Made by a program: the position numbers and the translations under genes. This document shows, piece after piece, positions 26,299 to 35,380 of a DNA stretch of 64,000 bases. Source of the stretch: Companilactobacillus hulinensis (GTDB lineage: Bacteria > Bacillota > Bacilli > Lactobacillales > Lactobacillaceae); contig NZ_RHOO01000007.1 of assembly GCF_003946555.1 (NCBI RefSeq), positions 1 through 64,000 on the forward strand, given 5' to 3'. The notes under the pieces are model-generated. The model made no database searches and had not been told where the DNA came from. It saw only the letters and a list, made by a program, of their open reading frames with translations. Every line of letters starts with the position of its first letter. The stretch's first letter is position 1.

Positions 26299-28191
26299 TT
26301 GGAGAATTCATTGAATATCCTAGCGCCGATTTCTGGCAAAGTCATTGAGTTGACCGCAGTGAACGATCCCGTATTTTCTCAAAAAATGATGGGTGATGGT
26401 TTTGGAATCATCCCCAGCGGAATATCTGTAGTTTCACCAGTTACGGGAACTGTAACTTTCGTTGCTGAAACAAAACATGCGATTGGCCTGACAACTTCAG
26501 ACGGTGCTGAGATACTTGTCCACATGGGATTAGACACGGTCGAATTAAAAGGTGTTCCTTTCAGTATACGTGTCAAAGTTAATGACAAAGTTACTGCTGG
26601 ACATACCATTGCGACCATGAATCTTACCGCAATTACCGATGCTGGCAAAGACCCAACCGTGGTAGTCGCTGTAACAAATACAGACACTTATCTTAAGAAC
26701 ATTCAAGTAAACACTGGCGAAATAACCGCTGGTCAAGTAGCGGCAAATGTAACATCTGAAGTTACCGACAATACAGTCGAACATTCTTCACAAAGTTATC
26801 AACAAATGGCAAAACAAATCATCAACAATGTCGGTGGAAAAGAAAATATCAACTCACTTATCCACTGTATAACTCGTATACGTTTCTATTTAAAAAACGA
26901 TAATCTACCTGACGATAATGCTATTCGTAATCTCGATGGAGTTATCAATATTGCAAGATCTGGTGACCAATACCAAGTAGTGATCGGTTCTTCAGTTACC
27001 GAAGTCTATGATGCCGTCATTGATGAACTAGGTCCGAACTTTTTTAATAACAAACCTATTATACCGACCGAATCCACAACCATCCCTGGAAAAATCAGAT
27101 ATGCATTCAACTCCTTTATCGGAGTTCTAACTGGATCTATGATCCCTATCATTGGATTACTTGGTGGTTCTGGTATTTTAAAGGGAATTTTGGGTGCACT
27201 TTGTGGATACGGATTATTGGAAAAATCTAGTGGTACGTATTTACTATTCTCGGCTATAGCAGACTCACTATTCTACTTCTTACCGATAGTCTTAGGATTC
27301 ACCGCCGCTAAAAAACTCGGAGCCAATCCCATAACCATTGCCGTAGTCGGTGGCGTATTGACCTACCCGACTCTGATTGCTGCTAGTAATGAGTCGATTC
27401 AATTGACTGTCTTTCGAATCCCAGCCCACATGATGAGCTACACTTCATCAGTCTTTCCAATTATTTTTGCTGCCTGGATCGGTAGTTATTTGGAAAAATG
27501 GCTCAAAAAAATCATTCCGTCTGTAGTCAGATCGATTTTTTTGCCAATAATTGAAGTCATCCTATTGAGCCTATTAATTTATGTAGGTGTCGGTCCAATC
27601 ATGATGTATCTAAGTAAATTACTATCATTAGGTATTGAATCTATCTACTTCGTAAATCCTGCTCTGACCGGTTTCTTGGTCTCAGGGTTGTATCAAGTCT
27701 TAGTAATTTTTGGACTGCATTGGGCAATTATTCCTATCGTTGTCAACGACTTAGCTATCAGCGGACACAGCTACCTTAATGCTATGATTTCAGTAACAAT
27801 GGTTGCTCAAGGCGCCGCCGCATTAGCTGTTGCATTAAAAGCTAGAGACAAAAAATACCGCGATCTATCCTGGGCAGCAACTATTTCCGCTTTTTGCGGA
27901 GTCACTGAACCAGCGATCTACGGTATCACTTTAAAATATAAACGTATCTTTTTCTTATCAAATTTGGGTAGTGCTATTGGTGGATTTCTGACTGGATTCT
28001 TCAAAGTTGATGCCTACGCATTATCAGGCTCACTTATCGGATTCCCAGCCTTCATCAATCCCAGTCTAGGCGTCACATCTAACTTACTTGGCTATGTGAT
28101 CGCCCATATAACGACTCTGATCATCACATTTATTATGATCATGATCTGGGGATATAGCCCCGACGAAGATATCAATCCTGTCTTGAACTAA
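26299..28191 (+). CDS. PTS beta-glucoside-type transporter, fused IIA-IIB-IIC
   Basis: This 630-aa membrane permease imports and phosphorylates a sugar. The order is unusual for the classical BglP (IIBCA): an N-terminal glucose-type IIA (active His75 in EILVHMGLDT, partner His60), then IIB (active Cys190 in LIHCITRIRF), then a IIC of about ten helices (GSMIPIIGLLGGSGILKG; CGVTEPAIYGITLKYKR). The family suggests beta-glucosides, trehalose or sucrose; the GntR/UTRA partner does not settle it. The start is TTG at 26299 behind CTGGAGGG. Its end overlaps the convergent gntR by 4 bases. Confidence 0.88.
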   Translation: MENSLNILAPISGKVIELTAVNDPVFSQKMMGDGFGIIPSGISVVSPVTGTVTFVAETKHAIGLTTSDGAEILVHMGLDTVELKGVPFSIRVKVNDKVTAGHTIATMNLTAITDAGKDPTVVVAVTNTDTYLKNIQVNTGEITAGQVAANVTSEVTDNTVEHSSQSYQQMAKQIINNVGGKENINSLIHCITRIRFYLKNDNLPDDNAIRNLDGVINIARSGDQYQVVIGSSVTEVYDAVIDELGPNFFNNKPIIPTESTTIPGKIRYAFNSFIGVLTGSMIPIIGLLGGSGILKGILGALCGYGLLEKSSGTYLLFSAIADSLFYFLPIVLGFTAAKKLGANPITIAVVGGVLTYPTLIAASNESIQLTVFRIPAHMMSYTSSVFPIIFAAWIGSYLEKWLKKIIPSVVRSIFLPIIEVILLSLLIYVGVGPIMMYLSKLLSLGIESIYFVNPALTGFLVSGLYQVLVIFGLHWAIIPIVVNDLAISGHSYLNAMISVTMVAQGAAALAVALKARDKKYRDLSWAATISAFCGVTEPAIYGITLKYKRIFFLSNLGSAIGGFLTGFFKVDAYALSGSLIGFPAFINPSLGVTSNLLGYVIAHITTLIITFIMIMIWGYSPDEDINPVLN

Positions 28192-28919
28192 AACGACTTG
28201 AAATCAACCATGGAAAAGTTGTTGGGAACATATCTTGTTTGTGTGTGTTCAAATAAACTACCACTGTCAGTATATACGAACTTAGTCAATACCCCGACAC
28301 AGTTCAAGTCACCAACATCCAAAACCTGCATATCACGCTTCGTGGCAGATTCAACGGTAGTAGTTGAACGCTCAGCAGCAATTTTGAACAAATCATTTTC
28401 ACGGATATATTGATAAATCGAGTTCTGTGCATCCTCACGAGTCATATTGCCCAACAAGCTTTTACGGAAATAACTATTATCAACCGCAAGTGCTTTACCG
28501 TCAAACAAGCGAAGTCTTTCAACATAATAGGCTTTGTCCCCAGTGTTAAAAGAAGTAAGTTTTTCGATATCTTCATCAACTTCAACTTCTTCAAAAGTCA
28601 AAACATCAGTTGATAGGCGTTGAATAAACTTATTCTGTGGAAAATCTCTAAGTCCTTCAAAACCAGTAGTATTATCGGCTGAGAACAATACCTTATCATC
28701 ACGAATAGGCTCTAGGACAACTACACCACGTCCTTTGACAGCATAAACAAGCCCATCACTTTGAAGCTCTTTTAGTGCACGTCTAACTGTGTTTCTAGTT
28801 ACATCAAAACGTGCAGCCAAGTCTTCTTCGCCTGGCAAAGTATTCCTTGGTGGATATACTTGCTTATTGATCTCATCCTTCAAAGTATCATAAATATCAG
28901 AATATAATTTTTTTGGCAT
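28188..28919 (-). CDS. GntR/HutC-family regulator with UTRA domain
   Basis: This 243-aa repressor-type protein has an N-terminal GntR winged helix (about 1-70: YSDIYDTLKDEINKQVYPPRNTLPGEEDLAARFDVTRNTVRRALKELQSDGLV) and a C-terminal UTRA effector domain, similar to TreR. UTRA domains usually sense a phosphorylated sugar. Two TGTTTAAACA palindromes lie just upstream, in the divergent region to the SGNH gene, and one before the PTS gene, which fits autoregulation and control of both. Convergent with the PTS gene. Confidence 0.88.
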   Translation of the reverse strand: MPKKLYSDIYDTLKDEINKQVYPPRNTLPGEEDLAARFDVTRNTVRRALKELQSDGLVYAVKGRGVVVLEPIRDDKVLFSADNTTGFEGLRDFPQNKFIQRLSTDVLTFEEVEVDEDIEKLTSFNTGDKAYYVERLRLFDGKALAVDNSYFRKSLLGNMTREDAQNSIYQYIRENDLFKIAAERSTTTVESATKRDMQVLDVGDLNCVGVLTKFVYTDSGSLFEHTQTRYVPNNFSMVDFKSF

Positions 28920-28956
28920 GGTACCTTCTCCTCAATTAAACAAATTGTGTGGTATG

Positions 28957-28966
28957 TGTTTAAACA
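28957..28966. promoter_or_regulatory. TGTTTAAACA operator candidate 1 (gntR/SGNH)
   Basis: A perfect palindrome in the gntR-SGNH divergent promoter region. Confidence 0.55.
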
Positions 28967-28991
28967 TGTGTTAAAATAGGTACGCAGCAGG

Positions 28992-29001
28992 TGTTTAAAC
29001 A
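28992..29001. promoter_or_regulatory. TGTTTAAACA operator candidate 2 (gntR/SGNH)
   Basis: The second palindrome, 35 bases centre to centre from the first, which puts both sites on roughly the same DNA face. Confidence 0.55.
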
Positions 29002-29108
29002 GCTAACAATCTAGTTAAGATTATAACATATGATTACATCATTTAGACTTGTTTATATAAAATAATAATAATTTTTTATTATAACGTGACTTTTTCAGGA
29101 GGAACATT

Positions 29109-30188
29109 ATGACAATTGTAAACACATGGACTCATGAGTTCTCATATTACCCAAATATCAAACACATCAATCGCAACAAAACTCAGACTACGACTGTCTT
29201 CCAGCCAATTGTAGCCAACAAGATAAGATTACTAATTAATAACCAATATGGCAAGATACCTCTTGAAATAAAGAGCATAAAGATAATCGTCAACGAAGAA
29301 TCATACGATATAAAATTTAACAATAATTCCAGTTTCAGTATTGCATCGAAGCAATGTCAGTGGAGCGATTGGCTACCAGTTCATATTGCTGATAACAGTT
29401 ATTTTAAAATAGAAATTCGTTCTTTTAACCACAATATCCACACATTGGGCTCTACTATCTCTAATAATATTATCAATTGCGACAATTATTTTGATGGTGA
29501 AACTAGTTTCTTTTTTGGCGTTTCGGCCATACAAACTGACACAGATGCCCTCGTCAACAAAGTGGCATTTTTTGGTGATTCTTTGACCAATCAGGGTAGA
29601 TACACCGCCACTCTGGCCAAGGAAATGTCGAAAGAAAATACTGTCACAGCCAATTATGGACTCTCTGGAAATAGACTTCTCCACAAAGGAAATAGTGATT
29701 CCAAATGGTCGAATAGTTTTGGCCCAGCCGGTATTGATCGATTCCAAAAAATGATCGACGAATTCACTCCAAATACTATTGTATTACTAGAAGGCACAAA
29801 TGACCTAATGCAACCTGGTGCCGGAACTCCAATTAGTGAACTTCCTACCGTAGACGAATTCATTAACGGTCTAAAAAAGATTGAACACATGTGCCAGAGT
29901 AACAATATCAAATTAATTTGTCTGACCATTCCTCCTTTTCAAGACGCAAAGATCGATGGAAGAGAAACCTGGAATCCTGACAAAGAGAATCTTCGTACAA
30001 AAATTAATGATTACATTCTTAGTTTAACCAACACCATCGACTTGGCAACCTTTGTTTGTGATGATTCTCAAAAAAAATTATCACCTGAATTTGATTGCGG
30101 AGACCATGCCCACTTCTCTGAAGAAGGTGGAAAAGTTATCGCACAATTTTTGAATAATAGTATTAATGGTGAGTATATTAATTATTAA
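29109..30188 (+). CDS. SGNH/GDSL-family hydrolase
   Basis: This 359-aa protein has an N-terminal beta-rich domain (about 1-145) and a C-terminal SGNH esterase domain. Block I is FFGDSLTNQG (nucleophile Ser), block II GLSGNRL, block III EGTNDL and block V DHAHFSEEG (catalytic Asp/His). No signal peptide is visible, so it is probably cytosolic. It resembles bacterial carbohydrate esterases that remove acyl groups from sugars. With the PTS, it may deacylate an imported glycoside. CAGGAGGAA precedes the ATG. Confidence 0.85.
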   Translation: MTIVNTWTHEFSYYPNIKHINRNKTQTTTVFQPIVANKIRLLINNQYGKIPLEIKSIKIIVNEESYDIKFNNNSSFSIASKQCQWSDWLPVHIADNSYFKIEIRSFNHNIHTLGSTISNNIINCDNYFDGETSFFFGVSAIQTDTDALVNKVAFFGDSLTNQGRYTATLAKEMSKENTVTANYGLSGNRLLHKGNSDSKWSNSFGPAGIDRFQKMIDEFTPNTIVLLEGTNDLMQPGAGTPISELPTVDEFINGLKKIEHMCQSNNIKLICLTIPPFQDAKIDGRETWNPDKENLRTKINDYILSLTNTIDLATFVCDDSQKKLSPEFDCGDHAHFSEEGGKVIAQFLNNSINGEYINY

Positions 30189-30220
30189 TTGTTTCGCTGA
30201 AAGTGAGACGAACAGTCAAA

Positions 30221-30260
30221 AAGAGCACTTCCGAGAATTATATTCTCAGGGAGTGCTCTT
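30221..30260. terminator. Bidirectional terminator
   Basis: AAGAGCACTTCC..AGAAT pairs with ATTCT..GGGAGTGCTCTT between the convergent SGNH and dehydrogenase genes. Confidence 0.8.
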
Positions 30261-30298
30261 ATTTATTATCTATATCAAATAGTATATTCAATACTATT

Positions 30299-31210
30299 TT
30301 ATTTGATATTCTTCTTAATATAATCAGCTGATTCTTGCAACTTATCCAATTCAGCTTGTGGCAAGCCTAGTTGTAATTGCTTCAAAATACCTTCACGACC
30401 AACGATTGCTGGATATGAAAGATAAACACCATATTCTTCACGGAAGTTGGAAACTGGTAATTCAATATGTGCATCATTCAAAATTGCCAATGACAATCTT
30501 ACGGCAGCAGCTGAAATACCATAGTTAGTATATCCTTTGCCATCAAAGACTGTAAATCCACCCATACGAACATCTTCATTAATTTGTTCCAAATCAAGTC
30601 CTGAATCTTTAGCCAATTTTTCAACTGGTTGATCCATAACTTTAACAGTTGACCAAGCAGTAAACTGTGAATTACCATGCTCACCCAAATTGTAGCCAGA
30701 AACTGAACGAGGGTCAACTGAGAATGCTTTACCAACAGCACGTTTCATTCGAGCTGAATCTAGCAAAGTACCAGTTCCGATAACACGTTCTTTAGGGAAA
30801 CCAAGAATTTGTTGATACATTGAAGTCATAACATCATTAGGATTACTGATAACGACCATAATACCGTTAAACTTGGTTTGCTTGATCTTCTTGGCAACAT
30901 CAGTTACTGAATCACCAGTTGGCTTCAATTCACCGAAACGGTTGGGATGGTCTCCACCGATCAACTTAATGTGACCGACAGCGGAAATAATAACATCAGC
31001 ATCGTCCAATTGAGAATAATCATTTACAAAAATATTAGTGTGATGTGGCAAATTAGCCATGGCATCTTCAAAGTCCAATGCATCAGACTTAACTTTTTTT
31101 TCGTTCTTGTCGATCAATACCAAATCATCAACAAAACCACCAGAAACAATGTGGTGAGCACAAGCAGCACCAACATTACCCATACCAATAATTCCTATTT
31201 TTCTAGTCAT
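30299..31210 (-). CDS. L-2-hydroxyisocaproate dehydrogenase (LDH/MDH family)
   Basis: This 303-aa NAD-dependent 2-hydroxyacid dehydrogenase has the Rossmann turn IGIIGMGNVGAACAHHI, ISNPNDVMTSMYQQ, GTGTLLDSARMKRAVG and the catalytic histidine in GYNLGEHGNSQF. These segments follow the L-HicDH of Weissella confusa closely, which reduces branched 2-keto acids from amino acid breakdown and can contribute flavour compounds. An L-lactate dehydrogenase role is less likely. The start is the ATG at 31210 behind GCGAGGAA; the longer frame to 31228 lies before that site. Confidence 0.88.
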   Translation of the reverse strand: MTRKIGIIGMGNVGAACAHHIVSGGFVDDLVLIDKNEKKVKSDALDFEDAMANLPHHTNIFVNDYSQLDDADVIISAVGHIKLIGGDHPNRFGELKPTGDSVTDVAKKIKQTKFNGIMVVISNPNDVMTSMYQQILGFPKERVIGTGTLLDSARMKRAVGKAFSVDPRSVSGYNLGEHGNSQFTAWSTVKVMDQPVEKLAKDSGLDLEQINEDVRMGGFTVFDGKGYTNYGISAAAVRLSLAILNDAHIELPVSNFREEYGVYLSYPAIVGREGILKQLQLGLPQAELDKLQESADYIKKNIK

Positions 31211-31482
31211 AAATAAAATTCCTCGCAATCAAAGATTTTCAAGTATCTATAGAACATCATACACTAAAGATAACTAATACCCAAAGCGCTATCATTATTG
31301 TTAAATTAACTATACTGTCACAACCCTATTACCATTCTGGACGCATATTCTTGAATTCCAAAGTCAACACTTCAAACTGACTAAATGCAAAAAAATGAGA
31401 TCAATCGCTTTCAATAATGGTCATTTTCAGTCTTAGATAAATGCTAGAATTAATTGAAATTTAAAACTGGAAGGTATTAACG

Positions 31483-32271
31483 ATGATAAAACTAATTGCA
31501 ACAGATATGGATGGAACATTCCTAAAAGATAATATGACATATGATGAAGAACGTTTTTCTGAGTTATACAAAAAAATGGAACAACAAGGTATCCGTTTTG
31601 TAATCGCCAGTGGTAATCAATACGCACAGATCAAATCATACTTTACCAAGTATCCTGACATGATTTATATTTCTGACAACGGTGCCTATATCAGAGATTT
31701 GAACCAAATCTACGCTGTACATACCTTTTCTGACGATAATTACCAACAAATCCTAGAAAGAATATCGACTATACCTAATATTCAAATATTAATGAGTGCT
31801 GTCGATATCGCCTACATGCCAGCTGATGAAGATCCGGCTCAAATCCAAAAAATGAGTAATTACTATTACAACTTGGAACTAGTTGATGACTTCAGAACTT
31901 TAAAAGACGTTATGAAAGTCTCAATAACTTGTCCACCTGAAAAGACTGCACAAACAGTTGAACTATTAAGTGAACTTGTCGACGGATTAGCCGATGTAAC
32001 TAGCAGTGGCAATGGTGATATTGACCTCGTTCAACCTAATCGTAACAAAGCTGCCGGATTGAATGAACTTGGTGATGTATTGAAAATCGAATTATCAGAA
32101 ATGGCGGCCTTTGGAGATGGTGGTAACGACTTGGAAATGCTCCAAGAAGTCGGCTTGTCTGTAGCAATGTCCAATGCTCAACCAGCTGTTGCAAAGGCAG
32201 CTAATCATCACACGACTTCAAATGAAGAACAAGGTGTTCTTAGCTTTGTTGATAAGCTTCTAGAACCATGA
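31483..32271 (+). CDS. HAD-family (Cof-type) phosphatase
   Basis: This 262-aa Cof/YidA-type HAD hydrolase has motif I IATDMDGTFL (nucleophile Asp about 9), motif II VIASGNQY, a type IIB cap domain and motif IV FGDGGNDLEML. Such enzymes dephosphorylate sugar phosphates or flavin nucleotides; the physiological substrate cannot be read. GGAAGG precedes the ATG. The stop overlaps the next gene by 4 bases (ATGA), so the pair is an operon. Confidence 0.88.
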   Translation: MIKLIATDMDGTFLKDNMTYDEERFSELYKKMEQQGIRFVIASGNQYAQIKSYFTKYPDMIYISDNGAYIRDLNQIYAVHTFSDDNYQQILERISTIPNIQILMSAVDIAYMPADEDPAQIQKMSNYYYNLELVDDFRTLKDVMKVSITCPPEKTAQTVELLSELVDGLADVTSSGNGDIDLVQPNRNKAAGLNELGDVLKIELSEMAAFGDGGNDLEMLQEVGLSVAMSNAQPAVAKAANHHTTSNEEQGVLSFVDKLLEP

Positions 32272-33419
32272 GAACACCTTCGAAAATAACCACCATCAGT
32301 ATCTTAAGTTTATCAACAGTTACTGGTGTATCGACGCTCATCACCGGTATCATTCCCCAACTTAAGAATACCTATCCAAGTATCCCCGTTATGTGGATCG
32401 AATGGCTAGTAACTATTGCCAACTTGAGCGCACTGTTGACCTTAGTTTTAAACCCCAAATTAACTCAAAAATTCGGTAGCCGGAAAGTTGTTGTGGGCGG
32501 TCTAGTAATCAGTGCTCTTTCAGGCGCTACACCATTGTTTATTTCGAACTTTGTCATCGTGATGTTAAGCAGAATCATTCTAGGATTAGGAATCGGACTG
32601 CTTTCACCGCATGCCATAAGTTTGATTGCTCATAATTTTGACGGCGAACATCGTGCTAAATTACTAGGTTATCAAGTAGGCATTTCTGCTGGTGGTAATG
32701 CAATATTACTGATGTTGGCTGGTATTCTAGTTACGATAAATTGGCGTTTCGTATTTGTGCTGTATCTACTATTGTTGATAATTGCTGGGTTAGTATTCAA
32801 AAATGTTCCAAATGACCAACCAGAAACCATTAAAAATAGCAGTGTAAAATTGCCACCGAATCGCTGGGGTATATTAATATTAGCATTCCTGACTTACTTA
32901 TTGATCTGGGGCGTCCAACTAAAACTCCCAACTTTGTTCAATATCAAAGGATTTGGCAATTCCAGTTTACTAAATTGGACTTTGGCGGCAATGAATCTAG
33001 GTGGATTAGTCGCTGGTTTGACCTTCAGCAAATTACATAGACGATTCAATCGTTATACTTTAACGATCGGTTATGCTGGTGCTGCTATAGCAGTTCTCCT
33101 ATTAATAAGTACAAATAATACATTTGTGGCAGTCTTTGCGGCTATATTCTTCAATTATATTTATTCCTACACTGGACCATATCTGGTATTAGTCGGACAT
33201 CAAAATCTAACTGATCCTCAAATCAACGTGATGAGCAGTTATATCACGGTTTCCACAATTATCAGTGCCTTCTTTGCCCCATTGGTTTGGAATTTGGTTG
33301 GCAAGATCGGTGTTAGTTCTTTAACGGTTAATTCCTTGTTTTGGGTTGGAGCTGTCTTGAGTTTGATTGCTATTGGGACAGTTTTGAAATCGTTGTTACA
33401 TCAACGTGCTTCTAATTGA
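32268..33419 (+). CDS. MFS transporter, CynX/NimT-like (second copy)
   Basis: This 383-aa, 12-helix major facilitator protein has a short cytoplasmic N-terminus and LVLNPKLTQKFGSRKVVVGG at the loop 2-3 position. It resembles the gene at 4261. It is probably an exporter or importer of a small organic compound, coupled with the upstream HAD phosphatase by a 4-base overlap, so a dephosphorylate-and-move pairing is possible but speculative. It ends at a bidirectional terminator. Confidence 0.8.
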   Translation: MRTPSKITTISILSLSTVTGVSTLITGIIPQLKNTYPSIPVMWIEWLVTIANLSALLTLVLNPKLTQKFGSRKVVVGGLVISALSGATPLFISNFVIVMLSRIILGLGIGLLSPHAISLIAHNFDGEHRAKLLGYQVGISAGGNAILLMLAGILVTINWRFVFVLYLLLLIIAGLVFKNVPNDQPETIKNSSVKLPPNRWGILILAFLTYLLIWGVQLKLPTLFNIKGFGNSSLLNWTLAAMNLGGLVAGLTFSKLHRRFNRYTLTIGYAGAAIAVLLLISTNNTFVAVFAAIFFNYIYSYTGPYLVLVGHQNLTDPQINVMSSYITVSTIISAFFAPLVWNLVGKIGVSSLTVNSLFWVGAVLSLIAIGTVLKSLLHQRASN

Positions 33420-33453
33420 AAGTGATTGAGTCTACTGGCAACAATCAATAACA

Positions 33454-33492
33454 AAAGATACAGGACCTATACAAAAATAGGTCCTGTATCTT
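33454..33492. terminator. Bidirectional terminator
   Basis: AAAGATACAGGACCTAT pairs with ATAGGTCCTGTATCTTT, then T residues. Confidence 0.85.
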
Positions 33493-33500
33493 TTTCTACA

Positions 33501-34511
33501 TTATTTTAAGCTTTCCTTGAAAAAACTCTCAAATTTATCAAATGGGATTAAATTCATCTGATCATATAAGTCAACATGTGTCGCTCCGGGAACAATAACT
33601 AATTCCTTAGGATCATGCAAACGGTTATATGATTCCTCAGCCATATATCGTGAATGTGCCTTCTCACCAGTAACAATTAGAACTGGACGTGGGGAAATAT
33701 CTTCAATATGTGCTTGCAATGGGAAATTATAATATCCCCATGGTGTTGTTGCAGTCCAGGCGGAAGATGAATTGATTGAACGTGGATGGAACGCACGGCC
33801 ACGATAATATGCAAAGAACTCCTTAGTCACTGGATCAGCATCTTCTGGCAAAGTTTCCGGGAACATCACTGAAGCTTCAACTGGTTGATTATCCTCATCA
33901 AATGGTAATTCATGTAAGCCTGTCGATGTATGACCACTTTTTGCATCATCCCAACGTTTTTTAGCCAAATATTTTTTCTCATTAACTCGTTGTACGTCAG
34001 TCTTAGAATTATTAAGTCCCTTCCACATCGAATCTGACATATCGTACATAACGGAAGTAGCAACTGCCTTAATACGAACATCAATTGATGCAGCTGTTAG
34101 AACGTGACTACCTAATCCACAAATACCGATTGCCCCAATCTTCTCACGGTCGACAAATTTTTGAATACCGATGAAATCAACTGCAGCCGAAAAATCTTCA
34201 ACAAAGATATCTGGTGAAGCAACATTACGGACCTTTCCTGAGCTTTCTCCAGTCATAGATTGATCAAACGCTAATGTAACAAATCCACGTTCAGCCAATG
34301 TTTGAGCGTACAAACCACTTGATTGCTCCTTAACTGCACCGAATGGACCAGAAATAACAATTGCGGAATATTTCTTATTTGAATCAAAATCCAGTGGCAA
34401 ATATAGATGCCCAGCTAGGGTAAAACCATAGCGATTATCGAATCGAACATTTTGAACGTCGATTCTAGGATTTATTTTAAAAACTCGCGTATCATTTGCT
34501 AGTTTACTCAT
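33501..34511 (-). CDS. Alpha/beta hydrolase, YcjY-like
   Basis: This 336-aa serine hydrolase is related to the YcjY/acetyl-xylan-esterase-like group. FTLAGHLYLP and AIVISGPFGAVKEQ open the fold, IGICGLGSH stands where the nucleophile elbow should be (a Cys replaces the usual Ser, giving G-x-C-G-L-G), and GATHVDLYD carries the late His. The cysteine nucleophile recalls dienelactone hydrolases. It lies 18 bases after the SDR gene, in an operon divergent from a LysR regulator. Confidence 0.75.
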   Translation of the reverse strand: MSKLANDTRVFKINPRIDVQNVRFDNRYGFTLAGHLYLPLDFDSNKKYSAIVISGPFGAVKEQSSGLYAQTLAERGFVTLAFDQSMTGESSGKVRNVASPDIFVEDFSAAVDFIGIQKFVDREKIGAIGICGLGSHVLTAASIDVRIKAVATSVMYDMSDSMWKGLNNSKTDVQRVNEKKYLAKKRWDDAKSGHTSTGLHELPFDEDNQPVEASVMFPETLPEDADPVTKEFFAYYRGRAFHPRSINSSSAWTATTPWGYYNFPLQAHIEDISPRPVLIVTGEKAHSRYMAEESYNRLHDPKELVIVPGATHVDLYDQMNLIPFDKFESFFKESLK

Positions 34512-34529
34512 ACCAATATTCTCCTTTTA

Positions 34530-35264
34530 TTAAACAGCTTGACCAATAGGTCTAATGAGTATTTCATTAACATCCATATCCTTTGGCGTATCAATTGCAT
34601 ACAATACGGCCTTAGCGATATTTTCCGGATCCAATCCAATCGCATTTTCAGTTTCAATTTCTTCTTGACGTTTCTGAGGATCATTAATTGATTTGTAGAG
34701 TTCAGTATTAACTGAACCGGGAGAAACGATGGAAGTCTTGATACCATTAACTCTTTGTTCCTGACGAAGCCCTTCCATAATTGCTCTGACAGCGAACTTG
34801 GAACCGTTATATACTGCAAAGTTTGGAACAACTACGTGACCGGCAACCGAATCTGTGGCGATGATGTGTCCGAACTTTTGCTTGATCATTATAGGTAGCA
34901 CAGCAGAAATACCGTTTAGAACGCCCATAACATTAACGTCTAGTATCTTCTGCCATTCTTGACGCTGACCTTTACTTAACGGATTGGTTGGCATAATTCC
35001 AGCATTGTTATATAGCACGTCGATTCTTCCGTATTTATCATAAGCCATATCAATTACGGCCTGAACATCTTCAAATGAAGTAACATCTGCTTGAACTGGT
35101 GTGATTTCAACTCCAGGGAATTGATCACGTAATTCTTCCAGTCTGTCCTTTCTACGAGCAGCAATCACAAGTTTTGCATGTTGTTCTGCAAGAACTTTGA
35201 CTGTTGCTGCACCAATACCACTTGATGCTCCCATAATAATCACTACTTTATCTTTTACACTCAT
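34530..35264 (-). CDS. Short-chain dehydrogenase/reductase
   Basis: This 244-aa classical SDR has the cofactor motif GASSGIGAATV (about 12-22), NNAG, and the catalytic Ser and YxxxK in TDSVAGHVVVPNFAVYNGSKFAVRA. Arginines in AARRKDR suggest NADP preference. The substrate is unknown. It is the first gene of a two-gene operon with the alpha/beta hydrolase, divergent from a LysR gene that probably controls it. Confidence 0.85.
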   Translation of the reverse strand: MSVKDKVVIIMGASSGIGAATVKVLAEQHAKLVIAARRKDRLEELRDQFPGVEITPVQADVTSFEDVQAVIDMAYDKYGRIDVLYNNAGIMPTNPLSKGQRQEWQKILDVNVMGVLNGISAVLPIMIKQKFGHIIATDSVAGHVVVPNFAVYNGSKFAVRAIMEGLRQEQRVNGIKTSIVSPGSVNTELYKSINDPQKRQEEIETENAIGLDPENIAKAVLYAIDTPKDMDVNEILIRPIGQAV

Positions 35265-35330
35265 ATCGATACGTCCTTCTCTCTAACTGATAAATTCAGT
35301 ATAATTTGATATTTGTTAGATGTGAAATAC

Positions 35331-35370
35331 CTATAGATGATGCTAAAATATAGCTAATAACTATAGATGG
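35331..35370. promoter_or_regulatory. Candidate LysR binding region
   Basis: Two CTATAGATG direct repeats (35331-35339 and 35361-35369), 30 bases apart, lie with an intervening TATAGCT in the divergent SDR/LysR region. The spacing of three helix turns suits a tetrameric LysR protein. Confidence 0.4.
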
Positions 35371-35380
35371 AGAAATCACT

